Source: Pontibacter flavimaris
GTDB taxonomy: Bacteria; Bacteroidota; Bacteroidia; Cytophagales; Hymenobacteraceae
Direction of reading: 5' to 3'
Assembly (NCBI RefSeq): GCF_001907195.1
Contig: NZ_LVWA01000007.1
Coordinates: forward strand, 1 to 64,000
DNA length: 64,000 bases
Position 1 is the first letter of the stretch; the number at the start of each line of letters is the position of its first letter. A program made the translations under genes and the position numbers. The notes below the pieces were generated by a model, which made no database searches, was not told where the DNA came from, and saw only the letters and a list, made by a program, of their open reading frames with translations. Below are positions 42,661 through 50,618 of the stretch, piece by piece.

Positions 42661-44505
42661 TTAGATTTGCGCTACAAAGTCCTGAAACACTTTTTTATGA
42701 AGTTCAAGGTCCAGGTCGGGAGACAGGGATACCCGGGCAATGTAATCCTTGTCGGCTTCTTTAGTTGTGCCTTGCGTGGAGGTGGCAGGTATCGTCCAGT
42801 AACAGCCCTTCAGCTGGCCATAGCTCACACAGTATTTACTTTCATGCGGGATTTCCTGGATCATCATGTTGATCAATTTATTATTCAGCTCCCGCTTATA
42901 GGCCTCCCTTTCTTCAGGCGTATTCCCCTTCGTAGGAAGATCCAGTGAAAACACGGACGGCGTAAATCCTTCTTCTGCCAGTTCTTCTGAAACAAAGTTG
43001 ATCTTCGCCTCCGGCAACGTATCTTTTATAAAGTTTACGAACTCGCGCGTGTTGCTGTAGGCAGCTTCAATCCGTTGGTTCATGGAAGGCAGTTGCTCGG
43101 ACAGTATTTTAGTTTGAAGATCGGTCGCCTGGTTATCGCAAAGCCTCAGGTGCTTTTCTATCTTTTCCAGCAAGGCTTCCGCTTTTGCATTGGCTACGCA
43201 GTAGCCGGCTGTCGCTTTTCCGCCACTCGGGAACTTCGATCCGCTCACATACGAAATAGTCCTGATCGTTGATAGAATGCCGTCTTTGCTTACAAATGGC
43301 ACATTCGGGCAGAAGGTCTGATCCAGAATGAAAACCGGATCAACCGCCACTTCGCCGGCTGCCGTCTTACGCGCCTTGCTTAGCACCTCCCTCAACTGTA
43401 CAAGATCCGGCACTTCTACTCTTGGGTTTGTCGGGATCTCAGCAATAATGTAAGGCACGGCATCCTGGCGGGCGATTTCCTCCAGCACCGTATCTATACT
43501 TCGGACCATATCATGCTCCCCATCCACCAGCAGGTCCACTATTTCCACATTATCCAGAGCAGCAGCTACCCGCCTGGATTGGTCGTTGGTGCCACCATAG
43601 CAGTTTGGAGGAACCACAAACTTGATGTTTTTTCCCGGGTGTTTTTCCAGGGCCTCGTGCACAAGGCCCATCATGATGGCATATTGCGTAGACAGCCCGG
43701 AGGAACCAAGCAGCGCTTTTGTACTTGTACCGGTGATCCCATGGATCAATTCCTGAACCCGCGCTTCGTTTGCCGCAGCATCACCCTTCTCCTTATCGGA
43801 AGGAGATTTCCCGATCAGCAATTGCAAGGCAGCGAAACAGTTGGCCGGCGTCATGGCAATGCTCTCTCTCCTTCTCACATGCTGTATTTCTGAGATGTAG
43901 CCTTTGTTCTGCTCGCCTTTTACCAATATGATACTTCCGAGATGTGCATGCACACTCACATAGAAGTCAATATGGGGCATCAGGGTAGCGTGACCTACTT
44001 CATCTTCCTGCGAAAAGAAAATGGTACTGCCATTAAACGCAGCGATCTCCTCTACTTTCTCAACGTGCTCTAAGTCAAACTTGTAGCTATACACCCGCTT
44101 AAGCACTTCCGCGTCAAAATAATCGGGTAAGGCACCGGTATAAACGATACGTGTGTTCTTCTGCTCCAGTAAGTTTTTCCTTAGAACAGCCAAAACAGGC
44201 ATCGTCCGGGAGGAGAAACTGATGACATGCTCCGGTTTCAGCCCGTGTAAGCTGGCAATTGCCCACTCCAGCACGGATGATAAGGGATGCCCTAACCGGA
44301 TGTAATCGTAAGCAGTGGGTAAAGCACTGAGGGCTGCTGTCTCCGCATTTCGGTTTTTAAACAGGCTTTCAAACTGCTCCAGGAATTCGGTTTTGGCCAG
44401 TTGTTCGTTGTAAATATCCAGTCGGTGGGTGGTTAGCCTCAACCAGTCGGCTGGCATGTTTTCTAATACAGCCTCAATATAACTCCGCACTTTATTGTCT
44501 TCCAT
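42661..44505 (-). CDS. PLP-dependent Cys/Met-metabolism-type enzyme with N-terminal extension
   Basis: A 614-residue protein. The C-terminal 370 residues have the fold-type I PLP layout of trans-sulfuration enzymes: GITGTSTKALLGSSGLSTQYAIMMGLVHEAL near 258-288, VVPPNCYGGTNDQSRRVAAAL, IIAEIPTNPRVEVPDLVQLREVL (in place of E-S-P-x-NP), FILDQTFCPNVPFVSKDG, and the PLP-binding Lys in SYVSGSKFPSGGKATAGYCV near 440. The first 240 residues are an extra domain containing YDYIRLGHPLSSVLEWAIASLHGLKPEHVISFSSRTMPVLAVLR. Exact reaction (gamma-lyase, synthase) is not clear. ATG at 44505. Confidence 0.82.
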   Translation of the reverse strand: MEDNKVRSYIEAVLENMPADWLRLTTHRLDIYNEQLAKTEFLEQFESLFKNRNAETAALSALPTAYDYIRLGHPLSSVLEWAIASLHGLKPEHVISFSSRTMPVLAVLRKNLLEQKNTRIVYTGALPDYFDAEVLKRVYSYKFDLEHVEKVEEIAAFNGSTIFFSQEDEVGHATLMPHIDFYVSVHAHLGSIILVKGEQNKGYISEIQHVRRRESIAMTPANCFAALQLLIGKSPSDKEKGDAAANEARVQELIHGITGTSTKALLGSSGLSTQYAIMMGLVHEALEKHPGKNIKFVVPPNCYGGTNDQSRRVAAALDNVEIVDLLVDGEHDMVRSIDTVLEEIARQDAVPYIIAEIPTNPRVEVPDLVQLREVLSKARKTAAGEVAVDPVFILDQTFCPNVPFVSKDGILSTIRTISYVSGSKFPSGGKATAGYCVANAKAEALLEKIEKHLRLCDNQATDLQTKILSEQLPSMNQRIEAAYSNTREFVNFIKDTLPEAKINFVSEELAEEGFTPSVFSLDLPTKGNTPEEREAYKRELNNKLINMMIQEIPHESKYCVSYGQLKGCYWTIPATSTQGTTKEADKDYIARVSLSPDLDLELHKKVFQDFVAQI

Positions 44506-44733
44506 GATATTTATGTTGCGATTAGCCCATACTTTAAATGGCTCAAATTTACTTTAAAAATGCTACAACAATTTGTTGTAGCATGTTACTTCGGCGCCTT
44601 ACAGCCGGTCCCAACTTCTTCCCTCTAAACCCCACACCAAGTATTATGTTCACGTAGCCGGCACACAAGCAGCATTGTCATCAGGAAAAGTAGTGACAAG
44701 GTCAGATGATTTAGTCTGCCGCTGATCTTCTAT

Positions 44734-45234
44734 TTAAAATAAGGAGACGCCAAATCTTGTTGACAACAGCCTATCAAGTTGCTCGAGATCTGATTGCAAA
44801 TCCAGGTAGTCCTGCGTTAAGGATGCAGGCTCACTTTTCTGAAGCGAGTTTTTCAATTCGATCATTTTAAAGTAAAAGGATTGGGACTGGAGCTCGATTT
44901 GTAGCAACGCCAATTGTTTTTCGATAGCGATCCTTCTTTGTTTAAGCTCATCGACTATTTCGACAGCCGCATCAAAGTCCAGCTCCTTTTGCTCGACGGA
45001 TTTCAAGAGTCCGCACTTGAAACTGGCACAATGTTTCGGTCTTCTGGAATAGATCGTGCAGCCATCACAAAAGTATTTACAGGGCTGAAGAAAGAACCCT
45101 TCACCATTTGTATTCTCAACATCCACTAAGTCGCTCAATGCAGGCACCTCTTCCCGGCCGAGCTGTACAAAACCAATCATGGTACCGTTACAACAGCAGC
45201 CACAAGCCAAACAAATATTTGTTGAATCACCCAT
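44734..45234 (-). CDS. YkgJ-type cysteine-cluster protein
   Basis: A 166-residue protein of the YkgJ/CxxCxxCC family (PF03692). N-terminal cluster CLACGCCCNG (C9, C12, C14, C15), then FLQPCKYFCDGCTIYSRRPKHCASFKCGLL with further cysteines, giving at least eight probable Fe-S or zinc ligands. The C-terminal half is a helical coiled-coil (ELKQRRIAIEKQLALLQIELQSQSFYFKMIELKNSL). Members are thought to be Fe-S oxidoreductases or zinc chaperones; none is well characterised. ATG at 45234. Lies 230 bp upstream of the PLP-enzyme gene on the same strand. Confidence 0.87.
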   Translation of the reverse strand: MGDSTNICLACGCCCNGTMIGFVQLGREEVPALSDLVDVENTNGEGFFLQPCKYFCDGCTIYSRRPKHCASFKCGLLKSVEQKELDFDAAVEIVDELKQRRIAIEKQLALLQIELQSQSFYFKMIELKNSLQKSEPASLTQDYLDLQSDLEQLDRLLSTRFGVSLF

Positions 45235-45262
45235 TCTTCAAGTTTATATAAATAATACGCCG

Positions 45263-45286
45263 TTAGCAGTGTTATCACCAACAACC
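45263..45286. repeat. Degenerate TTGTTGGTG palindrome copy
   Basis: TTAT-CACCAACAAC half is intact, the other arm is changed to GTTAGCAGTG. It lies just upstream of the YkgJ gene. The rest of the gap to 45460 shows nothing clear. Confidence 0.55.
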
Positions 45287-45460
45287 AGCTGCAAAACTGC
45301 CGAAACATTCCGTAAGCATCTTATATATTACTCATAAATAATCGGAGGAGCCGCCCTACAGCAACGGTGGCAAATAGAATACGCTGTTAATGCCGCAGCA
45401 CCAGCACCTGATTACGCTGCCACTGCGAAAAAGCCGTTTTTTATACTTTGAACGAACACC

Positions 45461-46123
45461 ATGCTACAGAACCCGCTTCATGTAGACCCCACCATCGATG
45501 CCATCTTAAAAATAGGCAGCGGTATCTTCTGGTCGCTGACGTACCTGCTTATACTTCGGCGGGGGTTTCTCGACAAAAGCTATGGCATGCCGGTGGTGGC
45601 GCTTTGCGCGAACCTGTCCTGGGAGTTTATCTTCTCGTTCGTGCACCCGCACAGCAAACCACAACTCTACATCGATTATGCCTGGCTCGCCCTGGACGCA
45701 GGCATTCTGATCCAGTACCTGACCTATGGCAGAAAGGAATTTCCGGAGCATTTGCCACGCGTGCTCTTCTACCCTACTTTTCTGCTCACGCTGCTACTGT
45801 CCTTCCTTTTCATTTTGCTCCTGTCGCGCGAGTTTAACGACCTGAACGGCGTATATGCGGCCTTCAGCCAAAACCTGCTGATGTCCATCCTTTTCATTCA
45901 CCTGCTGCTCCGGCGCAACAGCTACGTGGGGCAGTCGCTTTACATTGCGCTGTGCAAGATGATCGGCACCGTGTTTCCTTCCCTACTGCTCTACCTATAC
46001 TTCCCCGATTCATACTTTTTGATTCTGTTGTATGTGAGCATCTTTATTTTCGACATGATCTACCTGCTGCTTTTATACTTTAAGATCCGGGCGGGCGGCC
46101 TCAGCCCCTGGGCCAGGGTATAA
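45461..46123 (+). CDS. Putative transmembrane terpene cyclase (Pyr4-like)
   Basis: A 220-residue integral membrane protein with seven predicted helices. It resembles the Pyr4/PaxB-type membrane terpene cyclases of fungal meroterpenoid pathways: SGIFWSLTYLLILRRGFLDKSYGMPVVALCANLSWEFIFSFVHPHSKPQLYIDYAWLALDAGILIQYL. The two acidic residues reported as essential in Pyr4 (Glu63, Asp218) have counterparts here as Glu55 in LSWEFIF and Asp198 in FIFDMIY. Bacterial members are largely uncharacterised. No terpene or prenyltransferase gene lies nearby. ATG at 45461, preceded by TTATACTTTG. Confidence 0.7.
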   Translation: MLQNPLHVDPTIDAILKIGSGIFWSLTYLLILRRGFLDKSYGMPVVALCANLSWEFIFSFVHPHSKPQLYIDYAWLALDAGILIQYLTYGRKEFPEHLPRVLFYPTFLLTLLLSFLFILLLSREFNDLNGVYAAFSQNLLMSILFIHLLLRRNSYVGQSLYIALCKMIGTVFPSLLLYLYFPDSYFLILLYVSIFIFDMIYLLLLYFKIRAGGLSPWARV

Positions 46124-46149
46124 AGTATAGATCAGCAGTGCACTACCCT

Positions 46150-46300
46150 CAGCTTCCGCTCTTCCGGATTTGTAATCCGAAAGTGTAATAGCCGAAGATT
46201 TGTAATCTGCACTGGCAAAGGCAACAGCTTCAAGCACACAGGCGGATTTGCTATCCGCAAAGTATAACGTTCCGGATTACAAATCCGGAACAGCGGCGGT
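46150..46300. repeat. Array of CGGATTTGTAATCCG-type hairpins
   Basis: Four small hairpins in 130 bp: CGGATTTGTAATCCG, AGATTTGTAATCT, GCGGATTTGCTATCCGC and TTCCGGATTACAAATCCGGA(A). The loops are similar while stem bases differ together. The remaining part of the 46124-46468 gap has no gene. Confidence 0.75.
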
Positions 46301-46468
46301 TACCCTCCACCTAGCCACCCCAACTATATTTTCCACGTATGAAGAACCTTTAATTGCGATCCGGCTTCTTTCGCTTAATTTAGGATCGTGAAAAAGCGTG
46401 CTGCCGCGTTTAATCCGTATAGGATGGGCAGTAAGAACTGAATGATACTTTAAACGAACGTATACATA

Positions 46469-47407
46469 ATGGCGACAGGACTCCTCGCACTTTTAGATGA
46501 TGTGGCGGCGCTGGTGAAAGTCAGCGCGGCAAGCCTCGACGACGTACCAACGCAGGTGGCGAAAACAACGGGCAAGGTTTCCGGCATTGTCATCGACGAC
46601 ACAGCCGTGACGCCCAAGTATGTGGTGGGCCTGGATCCCAAGCGCGAGCTCTCCATCATTTTCCAGATCGCCAAAAAGTCACTCATCAACAAGGCGCTCT
46701 ACCTGGGTCCGGCTGCGCTGGTGCTCGGCTACTTTGCGCCCGGGGTTATCCCTTACCTGCTCATGCTGGGCGGTGCCTACCTGTGCTTCGAGGGCTATGA
46801 GAAAGTGCACTCCCTGTTCGGCAAAACGCACGAGCCTACGGAGGAGCCAACAGAAGAAATGGAGGTGATCACCCCGCAGCAGCTGGAGAAGGAGCGGGTA
46901 AGCAGCGCCGTACGAACGGACTTTATACTTTCGGCAGAGATCATTGCCATTGCCTACGCCACGGTGGCCGACAGTCCGCTGATGAACCAGATCGTGGTGC
47001 TCTTAACGGTGGCTGTCTTTATTACGATAGCGGTGTATGGTTTCGTGGGCCTCATCGTGAAAGCCGACGATATTGGGGTGCACATGGCGCAGGAAAAATT
47101 CAACCCGACTACGCGAAAGATCGGGCGTGGCATCGTCAAGTCCATGCCGAAGTTCCTGACCATACTTGGGTATGTTGGCACCGCGGCCATGCTGTGGGTG
47201 GGGGCCGAGATCATAGCCCACGGACTGCCCTTTATGCACCACCCACTGGAGTCTCTGGAGCAGGCTTTCTCTGGTATACCTGCGCTGGGCTGGCTGGTGA
47301 AGGTGGTGCTGCTGGCCCTGGGAGGCGTTGTGCTGGGCTTTATCATTGCCCAGGTGCTAAACTTAGGTAAAAAACTATTCAAGCGCCCTGCCGAAAAAGT
47401 GGCGTGA
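46469..47407 (+). CDS. DUF808-family membrane protein (YedI-like)
   Basis: A 312-residue inner-membrane protein of the DUF808/YedI family. The N-terminus MATGLLALLDDVAALVKVSAASLDDVPTQVAKTTGKVSGIVIDDTAVTPKYVVGLDPKRELSIIFQIAKKSLINKALYLGPAALVLGYF is nearly diagnostic; about six transmembrane helices follow between 75 and 300, with a charged loop near 115-150 and a conserved FVGLIVKADDIGVHM. Function unknown. ATG at 46469; a strong terminator lies 85 bp downstream, shared with the convergent lytic transglycosylase gene. Confidence 0.93.
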   Translation: MATGLLALLDDVAALVKVSAASLDDVPTQVAKTTGKVSGIVIDDTAVTPKYVVGLDPKRELSIIFQIAKKSLINKALYLGPAALVLGYFAPGVIPYLLMLGGAYLCFEGYEKVHSLFGKTHEPTEEPTEEMEVITPQQLEKERVSSAVRTDFILSAEIIAIAYATVADSPLMNQIVVLLTVAVFITIAVYGFVGLIVKADDIGVHMAQEKFNPTTRKIGRGIVKSMPKFLTILGYVGTAAMLWVGAEIIAHGLPFMHHPLESLEQAFSGIPALGWLVKVVLLALGGVVLGFIIAQVLNLGKKLFKRPAEKVA

Positions 47408-47489
47408 TGCCGGACGAGAAAACTGAAAAAACAAGTTGACGTACGGCTGGAAAAACCGGCTTAAGCCATAGAACCTGATTTTATACTTT

Positions 47490-47527
47490 GTGAGGCTGCT
47501 CAGGTATACCTGGGCAGCCTCTTTTAT
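47490..47527. terminator. Terminator between DUF808 and lytic transglycosylase genes
   Basis: Stem GAGGCTGCTCAGG / CCTGGGCAGCCTC with loop TATA, followed by TTTTATTT. Confidence 0.9.
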
Positions 47528-47533
47528 TTATAC

Positions 47534-48463
47534 TTACATGGCCTCCTGCGGCAGCTGCAGCTCAAACGCCTTGCCTTGCGCCACGGTTAATTTATAGTCC
47601 TTTATCCAGGGGTTGTAGAGGCGCAGGGTTTTGTAGTTGGTGCCCTGCTCCAGGGCAAAGGCAGGCAGGTCAGGGAGCGTAGAAGTAACCTTCACCGTGC
47701 GGGAAGGCAGGGGCTGGTAGCCGTGCTCCTCGGGCAGGTCAAAATTATACTTCTGCGGGTTGCCCAGCACTTCTTTCAGGGCCAGGATACGGAACATGTA
47801 GCGCGAGGTCTCGTCGTTCAGGTAGAGGTCGTAGTAAGAGCTTACGCCCTGGCGCTCCAGTGCGCGGTCAAGCCCGGCCATGCCCCTGTTGTAAGAGGCG
47901 GCGGCATTGGTCCAGGAGCCAAACCGCCCTTTGGCGCTTTTCAGGTACTTTACGGCGGCCAGCGTGGCCTTCTGCACATGGAAACGCTCGTCCACCTCGC
48001 CGTTCACGATCAGGCCGTAGCCCCGGGCGGTGTCGGGCATCAGCTGCCAGAAGCCGGCGGCACCCGCCGGCGAGGTCACATGCCCGAACAGGCTTTCGGC
48101 CAGCGCCAGGTAAATGAAATCCTCCGGCACATCGTTTTCTTTTAACAGGATCTTAATCTCCGGCACGTAGCGCTGCATGCGCTTGAGGCCCAGCAGGGTG
48201 GTGGCGTGCAGGTACGAGTTCACCAGCAGCTCGCGGTCCAGCCGCTCGGCCACGTCCGGCACATCGAGCGGCACCGGCTCGCCGGCAAAGCTAAGGGCGT
48301 CTGGCACAGCAGGCGGACTAAAAACCGGTTTCAGGGCGTTTGCTCTCGTTTCGGAGGTTGCCGCAATGCCCCCCGCCGTCATGATCTGCTGCTGGCTGCA
48401 CAGTTGCAGCGCCACTACCAAAATCACTGTTACCCAAATGTACTTCCAAATCTGCTGTGCCAT
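47534..48463 (-). CDS. Lytic transglycosylase (SLT domain, MltD-like)
   Basis: A 309-residue exported protein. An N-terminal hydrophobic segment (IWVTVILVVALQLCSQ) acts as signal or anchor. The SLT domain spans about 100-245: LLKENDVPEDFIYLALAESLFGHVTSPAGAAGFWQLMPDTARGYGLIV contains the catalytic Glu (ALAES) and the GAAGxWQ motif, followed by AAVKYLKSAKGRFGSWTNAAASYNRG. The C-terminal region has a degenerate LysM-like stretch (LEQGTNYKTLRLYNPWI). It cleaves the glycan strands of peptidoglycan. ATG at 48463. Length is short of E. coli MltD, which has two LysM domains. Confidence 0.9.
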   Translation of the reverse strand: MAQQIWKYIWVTVILVVALQLCSQQQIMTAGGIAATSETRANALKPVFSPPAVPDALSFAGEPVPLDVPDVAERLDRELLVNSYLHATTLLGLKRMQRYVPEIKILLKENDVPEDFIYLALAESLFGHVTSPAGAAGFWQLMPDTARGYGLIVNGEVDERFHVQKATLAAVKYLKSAKGRFGSWTNAAASYNRGMAGLDRALERQGVSSYYDLYLNDETSRYMFRILALKEVLGNPQKYNFDLPEEHGYQPLPSRTVKVTSTLPDLPAFALEQGTNYKTLRLYNPWIKDYKLTVAQGKAFELQLPQEAM

Positions 48464-48780
48464 AGTGCCGCCCCTCCTGTTTTAATATGAAATAAATGTT
48501 CTGCTATAAACTTTCTCTTAAGTTAGGGATAAATGCAAAAGCATCAAAACCAGTTCCTCCCCCGGTATTTATACTTGTGTCGTTTGTTTCGAGCTGATTT
48601 GGTTAAGTACAGGGGAAACTGCACCACTCCTCCGCAGGCCGTGCTTAATAAGTGGTACGGCAGCAGGCGCTAACGGATCAGGGCTTCCAGGGAGGCGCAG
48701 CAAGAAATGTATTAATTTTAAGTGATGCTGATACTTTTTATAGTGCACGGTGGGTACCATCAGTCAGGCTCAGTTAATCT
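48464..48780. other. Gap without recognisable gene
   Basis: Nothing supported except scattered TATACTT-like sequence. Short ORFs on the - strand (48569-48760 and 48760-49068) have no family resemblance, and the second overlaps the TetR gene. Confidence 0.5.
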
Positions 48781-48787
48781 AGTGCGT

Positions 48788-48819
48788 ATTTTGTCATGTA
48801 ACGCGGAACTTCTACCTTT
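48788..48819 (+). promoter_or_regulatory. Promoter of the TetR gene
   Basis: TTTTGTC near 48789 as -33 element and TACCTTTG at 48813-48820 as -7 element. The operator-like sequence at 48823 overlaps the expected transcription start. Confidence 0.7.
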
Positions 48820-48822
48820 GCT

Positions 48823-48844
48823 AACACTGTTAGGTAATATAACA
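48823..48844 (+). promoter_or_regulatory. Putative TetR operator, site 1
   Basis: AACACTGTTAGGTAATATAA plus CA; core GTTAGGTAATATAAC is an imperfect palindrome. It differs at three of 22 positions from the site at 49478 upstream of yceI and lies 12 bp before the TetR start. Confidence 0.6.
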
Positions 48845-48855
48845 GAAGTATAAAA

Positions 48856-49458
48856 ATGGGAATAGCGGAACGGAAGAAACGGCATAAAGAAGAGGTACGA
48901 ACCTCCATCCTTGCGGCTGCCTGGCAACTGGTGCTGCAGGATGGGTGGCAAGCGCTCTCTATCCGCAGGATCGCGGAGGCCATTGAGTACAGCGTTCCCG
49001 TTATCTACGACCACTTCACCAACAAGGAGGCCATTCTGCTGGAGCTTACGAAGCAGGGCTTCCGGCAACTGAACCAGGAGCTTATCCGGGCAAAGGACAA
49101 GGCAAAATCTCCGGAGGAGCAGGTTGAGGCCATGGCGTACGCCTACTGGAAGTTTGCCTTCGACAACCCGGCTTACTACCAGGTGATGTATGGCCTGGGC
49201 ATCCCCTCCTGCGAAACCGTGAACCAGATCAGCGAACTGGGCACGTTCAGCGAACTGATCCTGCAGCCGATAAAAGAACTGATCGCGTCGGGCAAGCTTC
49301 CGGAAACAGACCCTTTCCTAAAGCTGCACACGTTCTGGTCTATGTTGCATGGCCTAGTTTCGATCAATATGATGGGTAGCGGCGAAAACAAAAACGAACT
49401 GAACGGGTTGGTGCTGCAGGATTTCATCCGCGGCTTCGTATCGGGCATGAAAACCTAA
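48856..49458 (+). CDS. TetR/AcrR-family transcriptional regulator
   Basis: A 200-residue regulator. The helix-turn-helix domain covers residues 8-55: EEVRTSILAAAWQLVLQDGWQALSIRRIAEAIEYSVPVIYDHFTNKEAILLEL, which matches the TetR signature (GWxALSIRRIAE...YDHFxNKEAIL). The ligand domain (60-200) is of the WHG type (YAYWKFAFDNPAYYQVMYGLGIPS). It is 89 bp upstream of the YceI gene on the same strand. Near-identical sequences before both genes suggest that it represses itself and yceI; ligand unknown. Confidence 0.92.
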   Translation: MGIAERKKRHKEEVRTSILAAAWQLVLQDGWQALSIRRIAEAIEYSVPVIYDHFTNKEAILLELTKQGFRQLNQELIRAKDKAKSPEEQVEAMAYAYWKFAFDNPAYYQVMYGLGIPSCETVNQISELGTFSELILQPIKELIASGKLPETDPFLKLHTFWSMLHGLVSINMMGSGENKNELNGLVLQDFIRGFVSGMKT

Positions 49459-49477
49459 TTTTTTTGCCCTTATACCT

Positions 49478-49499
49478 AACACCGTTAGATAATATAGCA
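49478..49499 (+). promoter_or_regulatory. Putative TetR operator, site 2
   Basis: AACACCGTTAGATAATATAG plus CA, 19 of 22 positions identical to site 1 at 48823. It lies 48 bp before the YceI start, after TTATACC. Confidence 0.6.
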
Positions 49500-49547
49500 T
49501 CATTATTTCTTTTATAATACACCAAGTAAACTTTAGTACGAATTAAT

Positions 49548-50081
49548 ATGGCAACTACAAAATGGTCTCTCGACCCAACCCACAGCGAGCTCGGTTTTAA
49601 AATCAAGCACCTGATGATCTCTAACGTTACCGGCAGGTTCACCCAGTTCGAGGGGGAGGCTGAAACGGAAGGCGACGACTTTACAAAAGCAAAGGTGGTG
49701 GCGAACATCAACCCGGCCTCCATCGACACCAGCAACCAGCAGCGCGACGAGCACCTGCGCAACGCGGATTTCTTTGCCACGGACCTGCACCCGAACATGA
49801 CCTTTGTTTCCACCAAGGTGGAGAAGGCCGGTGATGACACCTTTAACCTGTATGGCGACCTGACGATTAAGGACACCACCAAGCCGGTGAAGCTTTCTGT
49901 AGAGCAAAATGGTGTGGCCACTGACCCGTGGGGCAACGTGAAGGCGGGCTTCTCCTTTAGCGGCAAAATCAACCGCAAGGACTGGGGCATAAACTACAAC
50001 GCGGCCCTGGAGACAGGCGGCGTGATGCTGGGCGAGGAACTGAAGATACAGGGCGAGGTGCAGCTGGTAAAGCAGGCCTAG
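49548..50081 (+). CDS. YceI-family lipocalin-like protein
   Basis: A 177-residue YceI protein: KWSLDPTHSELGFKIKHLMISNVTGRFTQFEGEAE at the start, then INPASIDTSNQQRDEHLRNADFFATDLHPNMTFVSTKVE, YGDLTIKDTTKPVKLSVE and INRKDWGINYNAALETGGVMLGEELKIQGEVQL at the end. The fold is a beta-barrel that binds polyisoprenoid-type lipids in related proteins. There is no signal peptide, so this is a cytoplasmic form. ATG at 49548. Probably controlled by the TetR protein encoded upstream. Confidence 0.95.
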   Translation: MATTKWSLDPTHSELGFKIKHLMISNVTGRFTQFEGEAETEGDDFTKAKVVANINPASIDTSNQQRDEHLRNADFFATDLHPNMTFVSTKVEKAGDDTFNLYGDLTIKDTTKPVKLSVEQNGVATDPWGNVKAGFSFSGKINRKDWGINYNAALETGGVMLGEELKIQGEVQLVKQA

Positions 50082-50104
50082 TCCCCTTTTTCATACTTAT
50101 ACTT

Positions 50105-50137
50105 CGAGGCTGTCCGGAAATGCCGGGCAGCCTCGTT
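50105..50137 (+). terminator. Weak terminator-like hairpin after yceI
   Basis: GAGGCTGTCCGG / CCGGGCAGCCTC stem with loop AAATG; only GTTGCTTAA follows, so no T run. Confidence 0.5.
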
Positions 50138-50185
50138 GCTTAATACCGTAGCAAGTATGGCCTGCTGCAAAGTATAAACAGGTGC

Positions 50186-50488
50186 CTAGCTCCGCTCGAT
50201 AACGATGTACCTGGCCGAGAAGCCGTTGCTTTTATAGAGCGCCTGCAGCGCCGTGATCAGGGATTGGATGCCGCTGCCTTTGGTGCGGTGGCTGCTGAGC
50301 GGCTCCAGGTAATTCTTGTAGCCTTTCCCGCTCACGCGCCCTACAAAGCTCCTTGCCTCTGCCTCCCCCACGTCCTGCAGGCCCTTGGCCAGTACCACGC
50401 GCTGCATGTAGGGCAGCGCCGACTTCATACTTTGATAATCCGAGAAAGCGTAGAGGCGGTAGTAGGAGCTCAGTTTGATGGAGTTCAT
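50186..50488 (-). CDS. Hypothetical protein, 100 residues
   Basis: Not recognised. A soluble, basic 100-residue protein: MNSIKLSSYYRLYAFSDYQSMKSALPYMQRVVLAKGLQDVGEAEARSFVGRVSGKGYKNYLEPLSSHRTKGSGIQ, ending LQALYKSNGFSARYIVIERS. The start at ATG 50488 fits the composition of neighbouring genes and no overlapping ORF is better. No motif, signal peptide or membrane segment. It stands alone between the yceI gene and a DUF4440 gene, on the opposite strand to yceI. Confidence 0.55.
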   Translation of the reverse strand: MNSIKLSSYYRLYAFSDYQSMKSALPYMQRVVLAKGLQDVGEAEARSFVGRVSGKGYKNYLEPLSSHRTKGSGIQSLITALQALYKSNGFSARYIVIERS

Positions 50489-50618
50489 AGCGGCAAAGAT
50501 AGCAGGGCGAGGTTTGACTTGGGCAGTTTATCCCTACAAACAGAAAAGCCATGCAACATTCAGCTGCATGGCTTCTCAATTTATACTTGTGCAGCGTATC
50601 TTTGCTGCTTCAACTCTG

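Noticed and set aside
40445-45300. tRNA-anchored genomic island with att sites
   Set aside because: No second copy of the tRNA-Leu(CAA) 3' end and no integrase found; kept only as a composition-based suggestion for the DUF4238 gene.
48569-48760. 63-codon ORF on the - strand
   Set aside because: No motif or context support; the region looks non-coding.
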